A DNA stretch of 64,000 bases. It comes from an uncultured Chitinophaga sp. GTDB taxonomy: Bacteria; Bacteroidota; Bacteroidia; Cytophagales; Cyclobacteriaceae. The stretch covers positions 186,001 to 250,000 of the forward strand of contig CABHOK010000011.1 of the NCBI GenBank assembly GCA_902168205.1, written 5' to 3'. Positions 1 through 8,759 of this stretch are shown here, one piece after another. Numbering within the stretch: position 1 is the stretch's first letter; each line of letters begins with the position of its first letter. Position numbers and translations under genes: made by a program. The notes beneath the pieces are model-generated. The model saw only the letters and a list, made by a program, of their open reading frames with translations, was not told the origin of the DNA and did not search any database.

Positions 1-912
1 AACGTACCATCCGCGGGTACCTATACCGTTGAGTATCGTGTGGCAAGTGAAAGTGCCGGAGGAGGTATACGCCTGGAATCATTCGGTGGAGGTTCGGTTT
101 ATGGAACAGTCAACGTACCGGCTACCGGTGGCTGGCAAACCTGGCAGACTATATCGCATACCGTTACGCTACCAGCCGGTTCACAAGAGATCGGTATAGC
201 CATAACAGCCGGTGGTTTCAACCTCAACTGGTTCAGAGTGGTGGGCAATACCAGCACAGTTCCTATAGGACAAGTAATTTGGCTGCGCGGTATCAACAAT
301 CAATATGTGAGTGGTGAGAATGGAACAACCGCTATGAATTGCAATCGTCCATCGCCCGGCACGTGGGAACAATTCACCGTAGTAGATGCAGGTGGAGGAA
401 AGATAGCGTTGCGCAGCATGAATAAATATGTGTCGTCTGAAAATGGCGCAGCCGCGATTACCTGCAGTCGCGCGACAATAGGCGATTGGGAAAAGTTTGA
501 CTGGGTGGTAAATGCCGATGGCAAAGTTTCGTTCCGCGGCAACAACGGCCGGTATATATCTTCAGAAAATGGAACCACTGCCATGACCTGTAACCGCACC
601 TCCATCTCCGGTTGGGAAGCCTTTACCTATGGCACCGGGGCAGTCGCGCGAACAGCCGCACCCCAGGAAGAGATTGTCGAGAATAGATTGGAAGAAGACG
701 GACTCGATGTATATCCGAACCCATCACCCGGTACATTTACCGTAAAAGTATCAAAGCCATCTACAGTAAGCATCATTACAACAACTGGCAAAGTAATTCA
801 GAAGTCCGAAGTAAAAGATGTATTGCCCGTAGGTAAATTACCCGCCGGTATATATATCATACGAATGAAAAACACCAGGCGTGAAGTATCAAAAAAGATC
901 GTAATAGAATAA
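1..912 (+). CDS. C-terminal part of secreted CBM6 / fascin-like / T9SS-sorted protein (5' end outside window)
   Basis: The reading frame is open from base 1, so the N-terminus lies upstream. The visible part begins in a CBM6-like beta-sandwich (bases 1 to about 250, with the WQTWQT and NLNWFRV motifs). Three repeats of about 45 residues follow, each with a Y(V/I)S(G/S)ENG core and a W-E-x-F end; this is a fascin-like beta-trefoil. The last 70 or so residues are a type IX secretion sorting domain (DVYPNPSPG near its start, GIYIIRM, basic end). The missing N-terminal part is probably a glycoside hydrolase, inferred from the domain partners and the neighbouring GH16 locus. The protein should be exported to the cell surface or released. 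Confidence 0.85.
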   Translation, partial: NVPSAGTYTVEYRVASESAGGGIRLESFGGGSVYGTVNVPATGGWQTWQTISHTVTLPAGSQEIGIAITAGGFNLNWFRVVGNTSTVPIGQVIWLRGINNQYVSGENGTTAMNCNRPSPGTWEQFTVVDAGGGKIALRSMNKYVSSENGAAAITCSRATIGDWEKFDWVVNADGKVSFRGNNGRYISSENGTTAMTCNRTSISGWEAFTYGTGAVARTAAPQEEIVENRLEEDGLDVYPNPSPGTFTVKVSKPSTVSIITTTGKVIQKSEVKDVLPVGKLPAGIYIIRMKNTRREVSKKIVIE

Positions 913-938
913 AATCGGTATATCTCTTTACATCCATA

Positions 939-970
939 GCAGCGCCTTTCAAGGCGCTGCTGCTGTTTTA
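939..970. terminator. Bidirectional intrinsic terminator
   Basis: GCAGCGCCTT at 939-948 pairs with AAGGCGCTGC at 951-960, giving a 9-bp stem with a short loop. Pyrimidine-rich sequence follows on the plus side. It lies between two converging genes and can serve both. Confidence 0.7.
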
Positions 971-981
971 TGCTTTTGTAT

Positions 982-3915
982 TTAGAAATTCAGAATAAAA
1001 TCCTGAAGATTCTTATTTCGATCGAGCTGTATCTTCTTCCTTAGACGATACCGGCTAATCTCAACACCCCGCACCGATATATTTAAAAGCTGCGCTATTT
1101 CCTTAGACGATAAGTTCATGCGCAGGTACGCGCTCAATTTTATTTCTTGCGGACTCAACGTAGGAAAGGAGGCTTTGAATCGATTCGTAAAATCGCCATG
1201 CACGCGATCGAAGTGAAATTGGAAATGTTCCCAGTCAGCATCGGCTGATATATTTTGTTCGATGTTGCGTGTAATCTGCGTGAGTTCCTTTTTGATTTCT
1301 TCGTGATTATTTTTCTTGAGTATATGCGCGAGTTGGTTTTTAACACCCGTTATAAATTCATTCTTGTTTAACAAGTGCATCGTAGAAGTAGCGAGTTCGT
1401 TATTCATGTGCTGCAGTTCCGATTCCAGCTTTTCATTTTGAAGTCGCGTAATTTCTTCCTGCGATTGCTGTGAGAGCATTTCGAGCTCGGTATCTTTCTG
1501 ACTTAACTCTTCCTGCTGCTTCTGTTCCAGTAGTTTTTGCTCACGTTGATATTTTCGATCCAGCAGATTGAAACCCGTAAACAGCAACGCAATTACCGAT
1601 ATACCATAGATAGAATACGCCCACACCGAACGATACCACGGTGGGAGAATGGTAAAAGCATAGGTCGCCTCACGACTCACTTCTCCATTTACGTTGCGTG
1701 CGTGTACATGAAATATATAGTTACCCTCCTTGAGGTTGGTATACTCTTTCAGCGTTTTGCTGCTCCATTCCGACCAGCCCTTTTCATAGTTTTCAAGGTA
1801 GTATTGATAGGTGAGATCGGCATTGCCTTCGTACGAAGTAGCTGCAAAGGTAAAGTCGATGGAATTGCTCGCGTAAGGAAGTTCGGGTTTGAAATCCGGT
1901 TGCTGCTTATCGGTAATGGAATCGTGCACACTATGATTTCCGAAAAACAGCGTAGAGTCTCCGTTGTTGGATGTGCCTACCGTACGGATCAAGGTTTGAA
2001 ATATAGGTGTACGGTTTACCTTCATGGCCGGGTCGTAGTGAATAAAGCCATCTTTGGCACCAAACAATACTTCGTTGTTTTGAAGTATAGCGATGCTGAT
2101 CAGGTCGTCATTCAGGTACTTGCGTATTTTATTGAATACATTCTCTTCCAGTATATATTCTCCCAAAGCATTCTTTCGGAATACACCAATATGATCGCGA
2201 CTGATAAAGTATATATTGCCCATAGCATCTTCTCGTATAAACCAAACCTGGTCGTTCTTGCCGAGACGGGGCGTGAAGAAATCGTCTGGTATGAAACGAT
2301 CTGTTTTTGCATCATACTTGTAAACACCGGTGGTGCTGGTAAAGAGCAGCTCGTTGCGTACTTTAAAAACGTTGATGAGCAGATTGGAGGGAAAGCCTTT
2401 ATCAGCACCGTAGAATTTTACCTGCTGTATACTATCGAGCGATGGGCTGAATTTAATTTTATAGGCGCCTTTATAGCCATGCGTTACCCACAGATCACCG
2501 GAAGGATCCTGCGCCATTACCCGCGATGATTCTCCAAATCCCTTCAGCTTCTTGCGAAACTTCCATTGGCCATTAACGAAATCATATACCTGTAAGCCGG
2601 CATATACACCTTCGATCAGTTGAGCCGGATGATCTTTCAATGACTGAAATACCCACGAGCCCGGCTCGTATGAAAGACGTGCAGCAGAGGCACCTTGTAC
2701 ACTAGTGGCACCGTTGTGATGGCCGATCATAATGTTGTTACCATATTCACCGATATGATATACCTGCCCGCGCGTGTTATCGATCAGTTTAAAATCGGCT
2801 TTGTCATTTTTATTGCGCACATATACACCGGTGTTGGTGCCGAGGTATAATTTGGTTTTATGCAGGTAAGCAGAATAGCCGGAGCCGGGCAATCCGGTTT
2901 GTTTATTGATGAATGTAAACGGAGAGCCGAGCTCTACATACGCAAGACCATTGTTTTGGCCAACCCACAAGTTGTTGAGATCATCTTCATATATACTGAG
3001 CACCGTAGGACTTTCAATACCACGCCCGCTGCCCAATTGCATCAACAGGTTTCCTTCGGCATCGAGTACCAGCAGGCCATTGTTTTGTGTGCCGATGGCA
3101 AAATTACCGTTGCGCAGTCGCGTGATGCAGTTTACGATCGATCCTTTAAGGAATGCCTGCAGGTCCTCCCGCCAGGGTTGCGATATACCTTCGCTATAGC
3201 GGTATATACCTTCGTAAAATGTGGCTACCAGCAAATGATTGTCGTGCAACGGAAGTATACCGGCAATGCTCTTCCCTTTGTAAAAATCTCCGCCCTTGAT
3301 CAGTCGTATCACTGATCCTTCCAGCGTACCCAGTCCGCTTGACGGCTGGTTCACATATAACTGCCGGTTTACCAGGAACGAGTGGTCAATGCCGTGCGCG
3401 GATTGGACAATCGTAAAGGTGCGCTGATTGTACACATATATATTAGAGAACGTACAGAAGTATACCAGGTCGTTGTCGAGGTACACGCTCCAGGCTTCAT
3501 CAAAATTCCTGAATTTCCTGTCGAGGCTATCGGCCAGGGATACGTACGAGAGCTGGCCGCGTTCGTTCGGAAAGAAATAACCGAAGTCACCCTGACCACC
3601 CACATAGATCCGTCCGCGACTGTCGATGGCCACGCTGCGCACCTTCGTTCCGTTCTTCACGCCATATACCTGCCAGTGATCTCCGTCAAATTCCAACAGC
3701 CCGAAATTGTTGGCGATGTACACCAGCCCTTGCCGGTTTTGTGTGATAAACCAGTTCTGAATCCCGGCATGATACTCCACCGGCAGGAAGTTCCGGGTAA
3801 ACGGAATCCCCGAAAGTGCCGACTGCGCCATCCCACGGAAGCACGGGAAAAGGAGAATCGTGGCGACAAAACCCAGGGTTAATGTGTACGTCAGGAAAGG
3901 TGAAATCCTTTTCAT
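982..3915 (-). CDS. Membrane-spanning one-component regulator (beta-propeller, Y_Y_Y, LuxR-type HTH)
   Basis: A 977-residue protein starting at the ATG MKRISPF, which opens a signal/anchor segment; the frame extends to a TTG at 3960 but the ATG fits better. Two-component-regulator propeller repeats fill about the first 700 residues (for example NNLWVGQNNGLAYVE and GNIYFISRDHIGVF). A Y_Y_Y domain follows (YQYYLENYEKGWSEW), then one membrane helix (VWAYSIYGISVIALLF), a coiled coil rich in Q/E/K, and a C-terminal LuxR-like HTH (LSSKEIAQLLNISVRGVEI). There is no histidine kinase or receiver domain, so sensing and DNA binding are in one chain. It lies divergent to the SusC at 4170 and probably controls that beta-glucan locus, as hybrid two-component systems do in Bacteroides. 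Confidence 0.85.
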   Translation of the reverse strand: MKRISPFLTYTLTLGFVATILLFPCFRGMAQSALSGIPFTRNFLPVEYHAGIQNWFITQNRQGLVYIANNFGLLEFDGDHWQVYGVKNGTKVRSVAIDSRGRIYVGGQGDFGYFFPNERGQLSYVSLADSLDRKFRNFDEAWSVYLDNDLVYFCTFSNIYVYNQRTFTIVQSAHGIDHSFLVNRQLYVNQPSSGLGTLEGSVIRLIKGGDFYKGKSIAGILPLHDNHLLVATFYEGIYRYSEGISQPWREDLQAFLKGSIVNCITRLRNGNFAIGTQNNGLLVLDAEGNLLMQLGSGRGIESPTVLSIYEDDLNNLWVGQNNGLAYVELGSPFTFINKQTGLPGSGYSAYLHKTKLYLGTNTGVYVRNKNDKADFKLIDNTRGQVYHIGEYGNNIMIGHHNGATSVQGASAARLSYEPGSWVFQSLKDHPAQLIEGVYAGLQVYDFVNGQWKFRKKLKGFGESSRVMAQDPSGDLWVTHGYKGAYKIKFSPSLDSIQQVKFYGADKGFPSNLLINVFKVRNELLFTSTTGVYKYDAKTDRFIPDDFFTPRLGKNDQVWFIREDAMGNIYFISRDHIGVFRKNALGEYILEENVFNKIRKYLNDDLISIAILQNNEVLFGAKDGFIHYDPAMKVNRTPIFQTLIRTVGTSNNGDSTLFFGNHSVHDSITDKQQPDFKPELPYASNSIDFTFAATSYEGNADLTYQYYLENYEKGWSEWSSKTLKEYTNLKEGNYIFHVHARNVNGEVSREATYAFTILPPWYRSVWAYSIYGISVIALLFTGFNLLDRKYQREQKLLEQKQQEELSQKDTELEMLSQQSQEEITRLQNEKLESELQHMNNELATSTMHLLNKNEFITGVKNQLAHILKKNNHEEIKKELTQITRNIEQNISADADWEHFQFHFDRVHGDFTNRFKASFPTLSPQEIKLSAYLRMNLSSKEIAQLLNISVRGVEISRYRLRKKIQLDRNKNLQDFILNF

Positions 3916-3934
3916 GATGAGGTTCGAAGCGATT

Positions 3935-4041
3935 GATGTAGTGTCAAATCTAACTTTCAAAACGTTTGAAATCCACTGAAATTAAAGTTTCTGGCGGGGT
4001 GATGTAGTTTTGATGTAGCCTTGTAGGCGAGGTTGATGTAG
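3935..4041. promoter_or_regulatory. Four GATGTAG direct repeats in the regulator/SusC promoter region
   Basis: GATGTAG occurs at 3935-3941, 4001-4007, 4012-4018 and 4035-4041, all in the same direction. Starts are 66, 11 and 23 bases apart, close to whole helical turns. TAGTTTTG at 4005-4012 also fits the Bacteroidota -7 box TAnnTTTG. Likely regulator contact sites; function inferred. Confidence 0.4.
3955..3971. promoter_or_regulatory. Inverted repeat TTTCAAA-ACG-TTTGAAA, candidate operator
   Basis: A 7-bp perfect inverted repeat with a 3-base spacer lies 40 bases upstream of the regulator start. The reverse complement of 3959-3970 (TTCAAACGTTTT) recurs in direct orientation at 4100-4111. 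The two copies therefore bracket the divergent intergenic region in opposite orientations. Confidence 0.45.
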
Positions 4042-4101
4042 TATTGTTGGGGTCGGATTATTGAATTCTGCCGCCATCCTTGCAAAGTTTGTTGGCGCAT
4101 T

Positions 4102-4113
4102 CAAACGTTTTCG
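4102..4113 (+). promoter_or_regulatory. CAAACGTTTTCG word upstream of SusC, shared with the xylan SusC promoter
   Basis: The 12-base word CAAACGTTTTCG lies 56 bases before the SusC start. The same word occurs at 16929-16940, 23 bases before the second SusC start. Its AAACGTTT centre is a palindrome of the kind bound by LacI-family or global regulators. Confidence 0.4.
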
Positions 4114-4169
4114 GACTTTGAGATACCGCAAACAGATGCATGAGCACTTTAACCAAATCTAATTAACGC

Positions 4170-7100
4170 ATGAAAACTAAACTACTGGCGCTCTTAATGA
4201 CGCTGTCACTGGTCGGGTACGGCCAAAGCCTGTTGAAAGGGCGGGTGACAGATGAAAACGACCAGCCACTGCCCGGAGTGAATGTCCTTATTAAAGGAAC
4301 ATCGCAGGGAACAGTGACTGATGCAAATGGCGAGTACTCCTTAAATAGTGTATCGTCTGATGCCGTTGTGATACTCAGTTTTATCGGTTACACACCGCAG
4401 GAAATTCCTGTAGGCGGAAGAACAAGTATTGATGTGAAACTTATTCCAGACTCCAGAACACTGGAAGAAGTTGTGGTAATTGGTTACGGAACCACGACAC
4501 AGAAAGAGTTGACCGGATCGGTTTCCGTTGTGAATGGAGAAAAGCTCACTTCACTGAACCCGGTGCGCATAGACCAGGCGTTGCAAGGTCAGGCTTCGGG
4601 TGTGCAGATCTCTTCTGCATCCGGTTCTCCGGGTGGTGGCCTGAACATTCGCATCCGCGGTCTTTCTACTAACGGTGATAACAACCCGTTGATATTGGTT
4701 GACGGTGTGCCGTATTCTTCAGATGGTCTTAATGCGCTGAACCCATCCGATGTAGAGTCGATCAACGTGTTGAAAGACGCATCGGCTGCTATATATGGTG
4801 TGCGTGCTGCGAACGGTGTGATCATCGTTACTACCAAACAAGGACGCAAGAATGCAAAGCCAAGCCTCGAGTTCAGCGGCTACTACGGTGTTCAGCAAAC
4901 AACCAAGAAACTTGATCTGTTGTCGGCACGTGAGTTCGCGGTATTAAAGAACGAAGCGTTTGCAGCCGGTGGTCAGGCTCCTCCATTCGCCAATGTAAAT
5001 CTTGGTAATGGAACTGACTGGCAGGACGAAGTATTTCAGGATGCCCCTATTCAAAACTATAATTTGAACCTAAACGGTGGTTCTGACAAGAGTACATATT
5101 CCATCGGTGGTTCGTACCTCGATCAGGAAGGTATAGTAGGAGGTGATAAAGCTTCTTACAGACGTTACAATGCACGTTTGAATTTCACGACTGACATCAC
5201 TCCGAAATTAACGCTGCAAAATGTGTTGCTCTATACACATGAAAGAAGAAAGACACTCGCTGAGAATGGTATATCGTCTGTACTCTTCAACACGATCAAC
5301 GCATCACCGGTAGCAACACCGTATACCAGCACAGGTGATTTTGCATTCCTCGAAGACGTTGCTGAAGTAATCAACCCGCTTGCTCAGATTTCAAATACAT
5401 TCAATGAGTCGCGCGTGAACAAGATTGTAGGGAAAGAAGAACTTACCTATAAGATCAACAATCACTTTCAACTATCGGGTCGTGCCGGGTATAATTATGC
5501 TATTGTTGACGACAAGACTTTCAATCCATTGGTATACTACGGATCAGGTAAAGCACAAAACACCGCGCTTAACGCAAACCTAGATCCGCGCACAACCGAG
5601 ATCGCTTCGGGTGTAGAAGTACCGATCTATAACAACGTAGTAGAAACACGCACTTCGTATTTCAACTATAACCTCGAAGCCTTCCTGAACTACGACCGTA
5701 CATTCCAGGATTTGCATAAAGTAAAAGCTACATTAGGTACTTCACTCTTTGCGGACGTAAATAAGAGTCTCACCGGTACAGGCTATAATGTACCCTATAA
5801 CTCAAACGACTTTGCTGATATATCGGCAACCGATGGTACTAACTTGCTTAACAGCACATCATCGTGGCAGAATGAAACGAGACTTCAGTCATACTTCCTG
5901 CGTGCAGAGTATGGTTATGGAAGTAAATATTTACTCTCCGCACTCATTCGCAGAGACGGTTCTTCAAACTTCGGTGCGAACAATCGCTTCGGTTATTTCC
6001 CGGCAGTATCAGCAGCGTGGGTTGTATCAGAAGAATCATTCTTCAATACAGACCTGATCGAGTTCATGAAAGTGCGTGCCAGCTACGGTGTATCGGGTAA
6101 CGACAAGATTGGTCTCTTCCGCTACCGCGCTTTGCTGGGGGGTGAAGGTGTATATCCGTTCAACGATCAGCTTGTTAACGGAGTGGCTATTGGTACACTC
6201 GGTAACCAGGATCTTAAATGGGAAACCACTCGCCAGACGAACATCGGTGTTGATCTGAATTTATTCAACGGCCAGATCGAAATTACTGCCGACTACTATA
6301 TCAAGAAAACAAAAGACTTGCTGTTCCAGCCCGACATCTCTGCTATATCCGGAGCTTACGGTGCGGGTAGCAGTCCTCCCTGGGTAAACGGTGGTGATGT
6401 GAAGAACAGTGGTTTTGAATTGTTGATCAACTATAGCACAACAGTAAGCGATGACATCCGCTTCAACATCGGTTACAACCTGACCACAATACGCAATGAA
6501 GTAACGGCATTACCGGCAGGTGTTGACTTCTACGAGTTCGGTGCATTCGGTGTGGGTGGCGGAACTGCTACACGTATGGAAGTAGGCAAGCCGATGGGAT
6601 ATTTCTTCGGGTATAAAACAGACGGTGTATACCAGACTGCACAAGAGATTGCCGAGCGTGGTGTAACGCAACCGGGCGCACAGCCTGGCGACCTTCGCTA
6701 TGTTGATAAAGACGGAAGTACTGCCATCAACTTTGGTAATGATAGTGACAAGATGATGATCGGCTCACCTATACCGGATGTAATTATGGGGTTGAACCTC
6801 GGTGTAAATTTCAAAGGCATTGATTTCTCGGCAACACTATATGCATCACTCGGCAACGAGATCCTGCGTAACTACGAGCGTCAGCAACCTTTGGCAAACC
6901 TGCTCAACTATAAATTAGAACGCTGGACTGGTCCCGGGTCAACAAACGAACATCCTCGTCTTACAACCGCTGCAAACAACAACGCAGTGATATCCGATTA
7001 CTTTGTTGAAGATGGTTCGTTCATGCGTATCAAGAATATACAGTTAGGCTATACATTGCCAACCACACTTACGGAAAAGATTGGTGCACGCAAGCTGAGA

Positions 7101-7253
7101 ATATATGTAGCCGCGAACAACCTCGCCACCTTTACTAAATACAAAGGATACGATCCAGACTTCTCAACGTTCAACCCGGTGGTGTCAGGTATAGACTATG
7201 GTTACTATCCACAGGCTAAAACGTTTATGGCTGGTTTAAATCTAAATTTCTAA
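4170..7253 (+). CDS. SusC/RagA-family TonB-dependent outer-membrane transporter (beta-glucan locus)
   Basis: 1027 residues, normal length for the family. A signal peptide (MKTKLLALLMTLSLVGYGQ) leads into a carboxypeptidase-regulatory-like beta domain (GRVTDENDQPLPGVNVLIKG). A TonB-box region (EEVVVIGYGT), a plug domain (IRIRGLSTNGDNNPLILVDG) and a 22-strand barrel ending in aromatic F follow. It imports oligosaccharides across the outer membrane together with the SusD encoded 4 bases downstream. The PKD lipoprotein and two GH16 enzymes behind it suggest beta-1,3-glucan or mixed-linkage glucan as substrate (inference). Confidence 0.93.
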   Translation: MKTKLLALLMTLSLVGYGQSLLKGRVTDENDQPLPGVNVLIKGTSQGTVTDANGEYSLNSVSSDAVVILSFIGYTPQEIPVGGRTSIDVKLIPDSRTLEEVVVIGYGTTTQKELTGSVSVVNGEKLTSLNPVRIDQALQGQASGVQISSASGSPGGGLNIRIRGLSTNGDNNPLILVDGVPYSSDGLNALNPSDVESINVLKDASAAIYGVRAANGVIIVTTKQGRKNAKPSLEFSGYYGVQQTTKKLDLLSAREFAVLKNEAFAAGGQAPPFANVNLGNGTDWQDEVFQDAPIQNYNLNLNGGSDKSTYSIGGSYLDQEGIVGGDKASYRRYNARLNFTTDITPKLTLQNVLLYTHERRKTLAENGISSVLFNTINASPVATPYTSTGDFAFLEDVAEVINPLAQISNTFNESRVNKIVGKEELTYKINNHFQLSGRAGYNYAIVDDKTFNPLVYYGSGKAQNTALNANLDPRTTEIASGVEVPIYNNVVETRTSYFNYNLEAFLNYDRTFQDLHKVKATLGTSLFADVNKSLTGTGYNVPYNSNDFADISATDGTNLLNSTSSWQNETRLQSYFLRAEYGYGSKYLLSALIRRDGSSNFGANNRFGYFPAVSAAWVVSEESFFNTDLIEFMKVRASYGVSGNDKIGLFRYRALLGGEGVYPFNDQLVNGVAIGTLGNQDLKWETTRQTNIGVDLNLFNGQIEITADYYIKKTKDLLFQPDISAISGAYGAGSSPPWVNGGDVKNSGFELLINYSTTVSDDIRFNIGYNLTTIRNEVTALPAGVDFYEFGAFGVGGGTATRMEVGKPMGYFFGYKTDGVYQTAQEIAERGVTQPGAQPGDLRYVDKDGSTAINFGNDSDKMMIGSPIPDVIMGLNLGVNFKGIDFSATLYASLGNEILRNYERQQPLANLLNYKLERWTGPGSTNEHPRLTTAANNNAVISDYFVEDGSFMRIKNIQLGYTLPTTLTEKIGARKLRIYVAANNLATFTKYKGYDPDFSTFNPVVSGIDYGYYPQAKTFMAGLNLNF

Positions 7254-7257
7254 ACCG

Positions 7258-8739
7258 ATGAAGAATTTCTTTAAAACATCAATATTCGTTGCAGCCACAA
7301 CATTCATGTCACTGAGCTGCGATAATTATGTAGACATCGATCCGGAGTATTCCATTGATGCTGATAATTTCTTTAAGAGTCCGACTGATTACGAACGTGC
7401 TTTAACGGGCGCATACGACCTGATGCAGACATCATACCTCGATGTTTGGATTGGCGAGATTGCATCCGATAACTCGATTGCCGGTGGTGAAAGTGTTACC
7501 GATACAGAAGGCTTGCACCAGATTGATGCCATGACACACGGTGGTGTTAACAACGAACTGCGCAGTATATTCCGCTGGATGTATACCGGTATCACCCGCG
7601 TAAACTATATCTATGAAAATAAAGATAAACTGGAGTTTGATGGTAAAGACAGAATATTGGCGGAAGCTGCTTTTCTGCGTGCCTACTATTACTTCGAGCT
7701 TGTCAAGTTCTTTGGTGATGTACCATTGATCGTAGACAAGCGTCTTTCATCAAGCGAGATTGCATCGCAGCAACGCACACCGGCTGCCGAGGTATATGCA
7801 CAGATCGAAAAGGATCTGATCTATGCAAGCGAAACGCTCGATTGGACAACGACCGTAAAAGGAAGAATTACCAAAGGTGCAGCCCTTGCGTTACTGGGTA
7901 AAGCTTATTTATACCAGGATAAATTCACAGAGTCTGCACAAGTACTGGACCGTGTCATTAACGAAGGACCGTATGATCTGTTTGAAGATTTCAGCACGCT
8001 CTTTCGCGTAAAAAACGAAATTGGTAATCCGGAAACAGTTTTTGATATCGAGTATGTAGGTATAGAAGGCGGTGGTTACGGATGCTTTGTTTGTCTCGAA
8101 GGTTTTGCAGCGGTAGGCTTCCACGGTATACGCGGTTACGAAGGCCCTATATATCGCGATGGTAACAGCTATAACTTGCCGACACAAGACCTGGTAGATG
8201 AATTTGAAGACGGTGACCCGCGCCTCGAAGCATCTATACTCGACATAGAAGCATTCAAGGCTGCGCAGGAAGACCCATCGGAAGTCAAGTATGTAATTGG
8301 TGGTGGTGGACACACCGGCTACTATAACAATAAATACCTGAAGCGTGCCGATGAACTTGGTGCCGGTGATGATGACCTTACCAGTCCGGTAAACCACAAG
8401 GTAATTCGCTATGCTGATGTATTGTTGATGGCCGCTGAAGCGCACAATCGCAAGGGTTCACCAAACGATGCGCTGGCACGTCAGTATCTCAATGAAGTAC
8501 GGGCACGTGTTGATATGGACCCGGTAAATGTATCCGGTGCAGCATTGACGCAAGCTATATATCACGAGCGCAGAGTAGAGCTTTCCGGTGAAGGACTTCA
8601 CTTCTTCGACCTGGTGCGTACCGGCAGAGCTGCTACGGAGATACAAGGATTCCAGGCGAACAAAAATGAGTTGTTCCCGATTCCGCAGGATGAGATTGAT
8701 CTTTCCGGTGCAGGATGGAGTCAAAACAATGGTTACTAA
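7258..8739 (+). CDS. SusD/RagB-family surface glycan-binding lipoprotein
   Basis: 493 residues with a lipoprotein signal ending at Cys21 (FMSLSC-DNY). The SusD N-terminal tetratricopeptide-like region is visible (EAAFLRAYYYFELVKFFGDVPL) and so is the conserved C-terminal region (HERRVELSGEGLHFFDLVRTG, NELFPIPQDEIDLSG). It caps the SusC barrel and captures glycan. The stop of SusC and this start are separated by only 4 bases, so the two are co-translated. Confidence 0.93.
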   Translation: MKNFFKTSIFVAATTFMSLSCDNYVDIDPEYSIDADNFFKSPTDYERALTGAYDLMQTSYLDVWIGEIASDNSIAGGESVTDTEGLHQIDAMTHGGVNNELRSIFRWMYTGITRVNYIYENKDKLEFDGKDRILAEAAFLRAYYYFELVKFFGDVPLIVDKRLSSSEIASQQRTPAAEVYAQIEKDLIYASETLDWTTTVKGRITKGAALALLGKAYLYQDKFTESAQVLDRVINEGPYDLFEDFSTLFRVKNEIGNPETVFDIEYVGIEGGGYGCFVCLEGFAAVGFHGIRGYEGPIYRDGNSYNLPTQDLVDEFEDGDPRLEASILDIEAFKAAQEDPSEVKYVIGGGGHTGYYNNKYLKRADELGAGDDDLTSPVNHKVIRYADVLLMAAEAHNRKGSPNDALARQYLNEVRARVDMDPVNVSGAALTQAIYHERRVELSGEGLHFFDLVRTGRAATEIQGFQANKNELFPIPQDEIDLSGAGWSQNNGY

Positions 8740-8759
8740 CAAACTTGAAAATATAGTTT

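Noticed and set aside
1537-2529. 330-residue plus-strand open frame opposite the regulator gene
   Set aside because: It lies wholly inside the minus-strand regulator with clear family domains; the plus-strand translation has no recognisable domain and no start context.
4170-7253. Possible frameshift in SusC
   Set aside because: The frame is continuous with all domains; short open frames in other frames are shadows.
7909-8445. 178-residue minus-strand open frame inside SusD
   Set aside because: Shadow of a conserved SusD gene; composition (many V, I, Y, F) reflects the complement of that gene.
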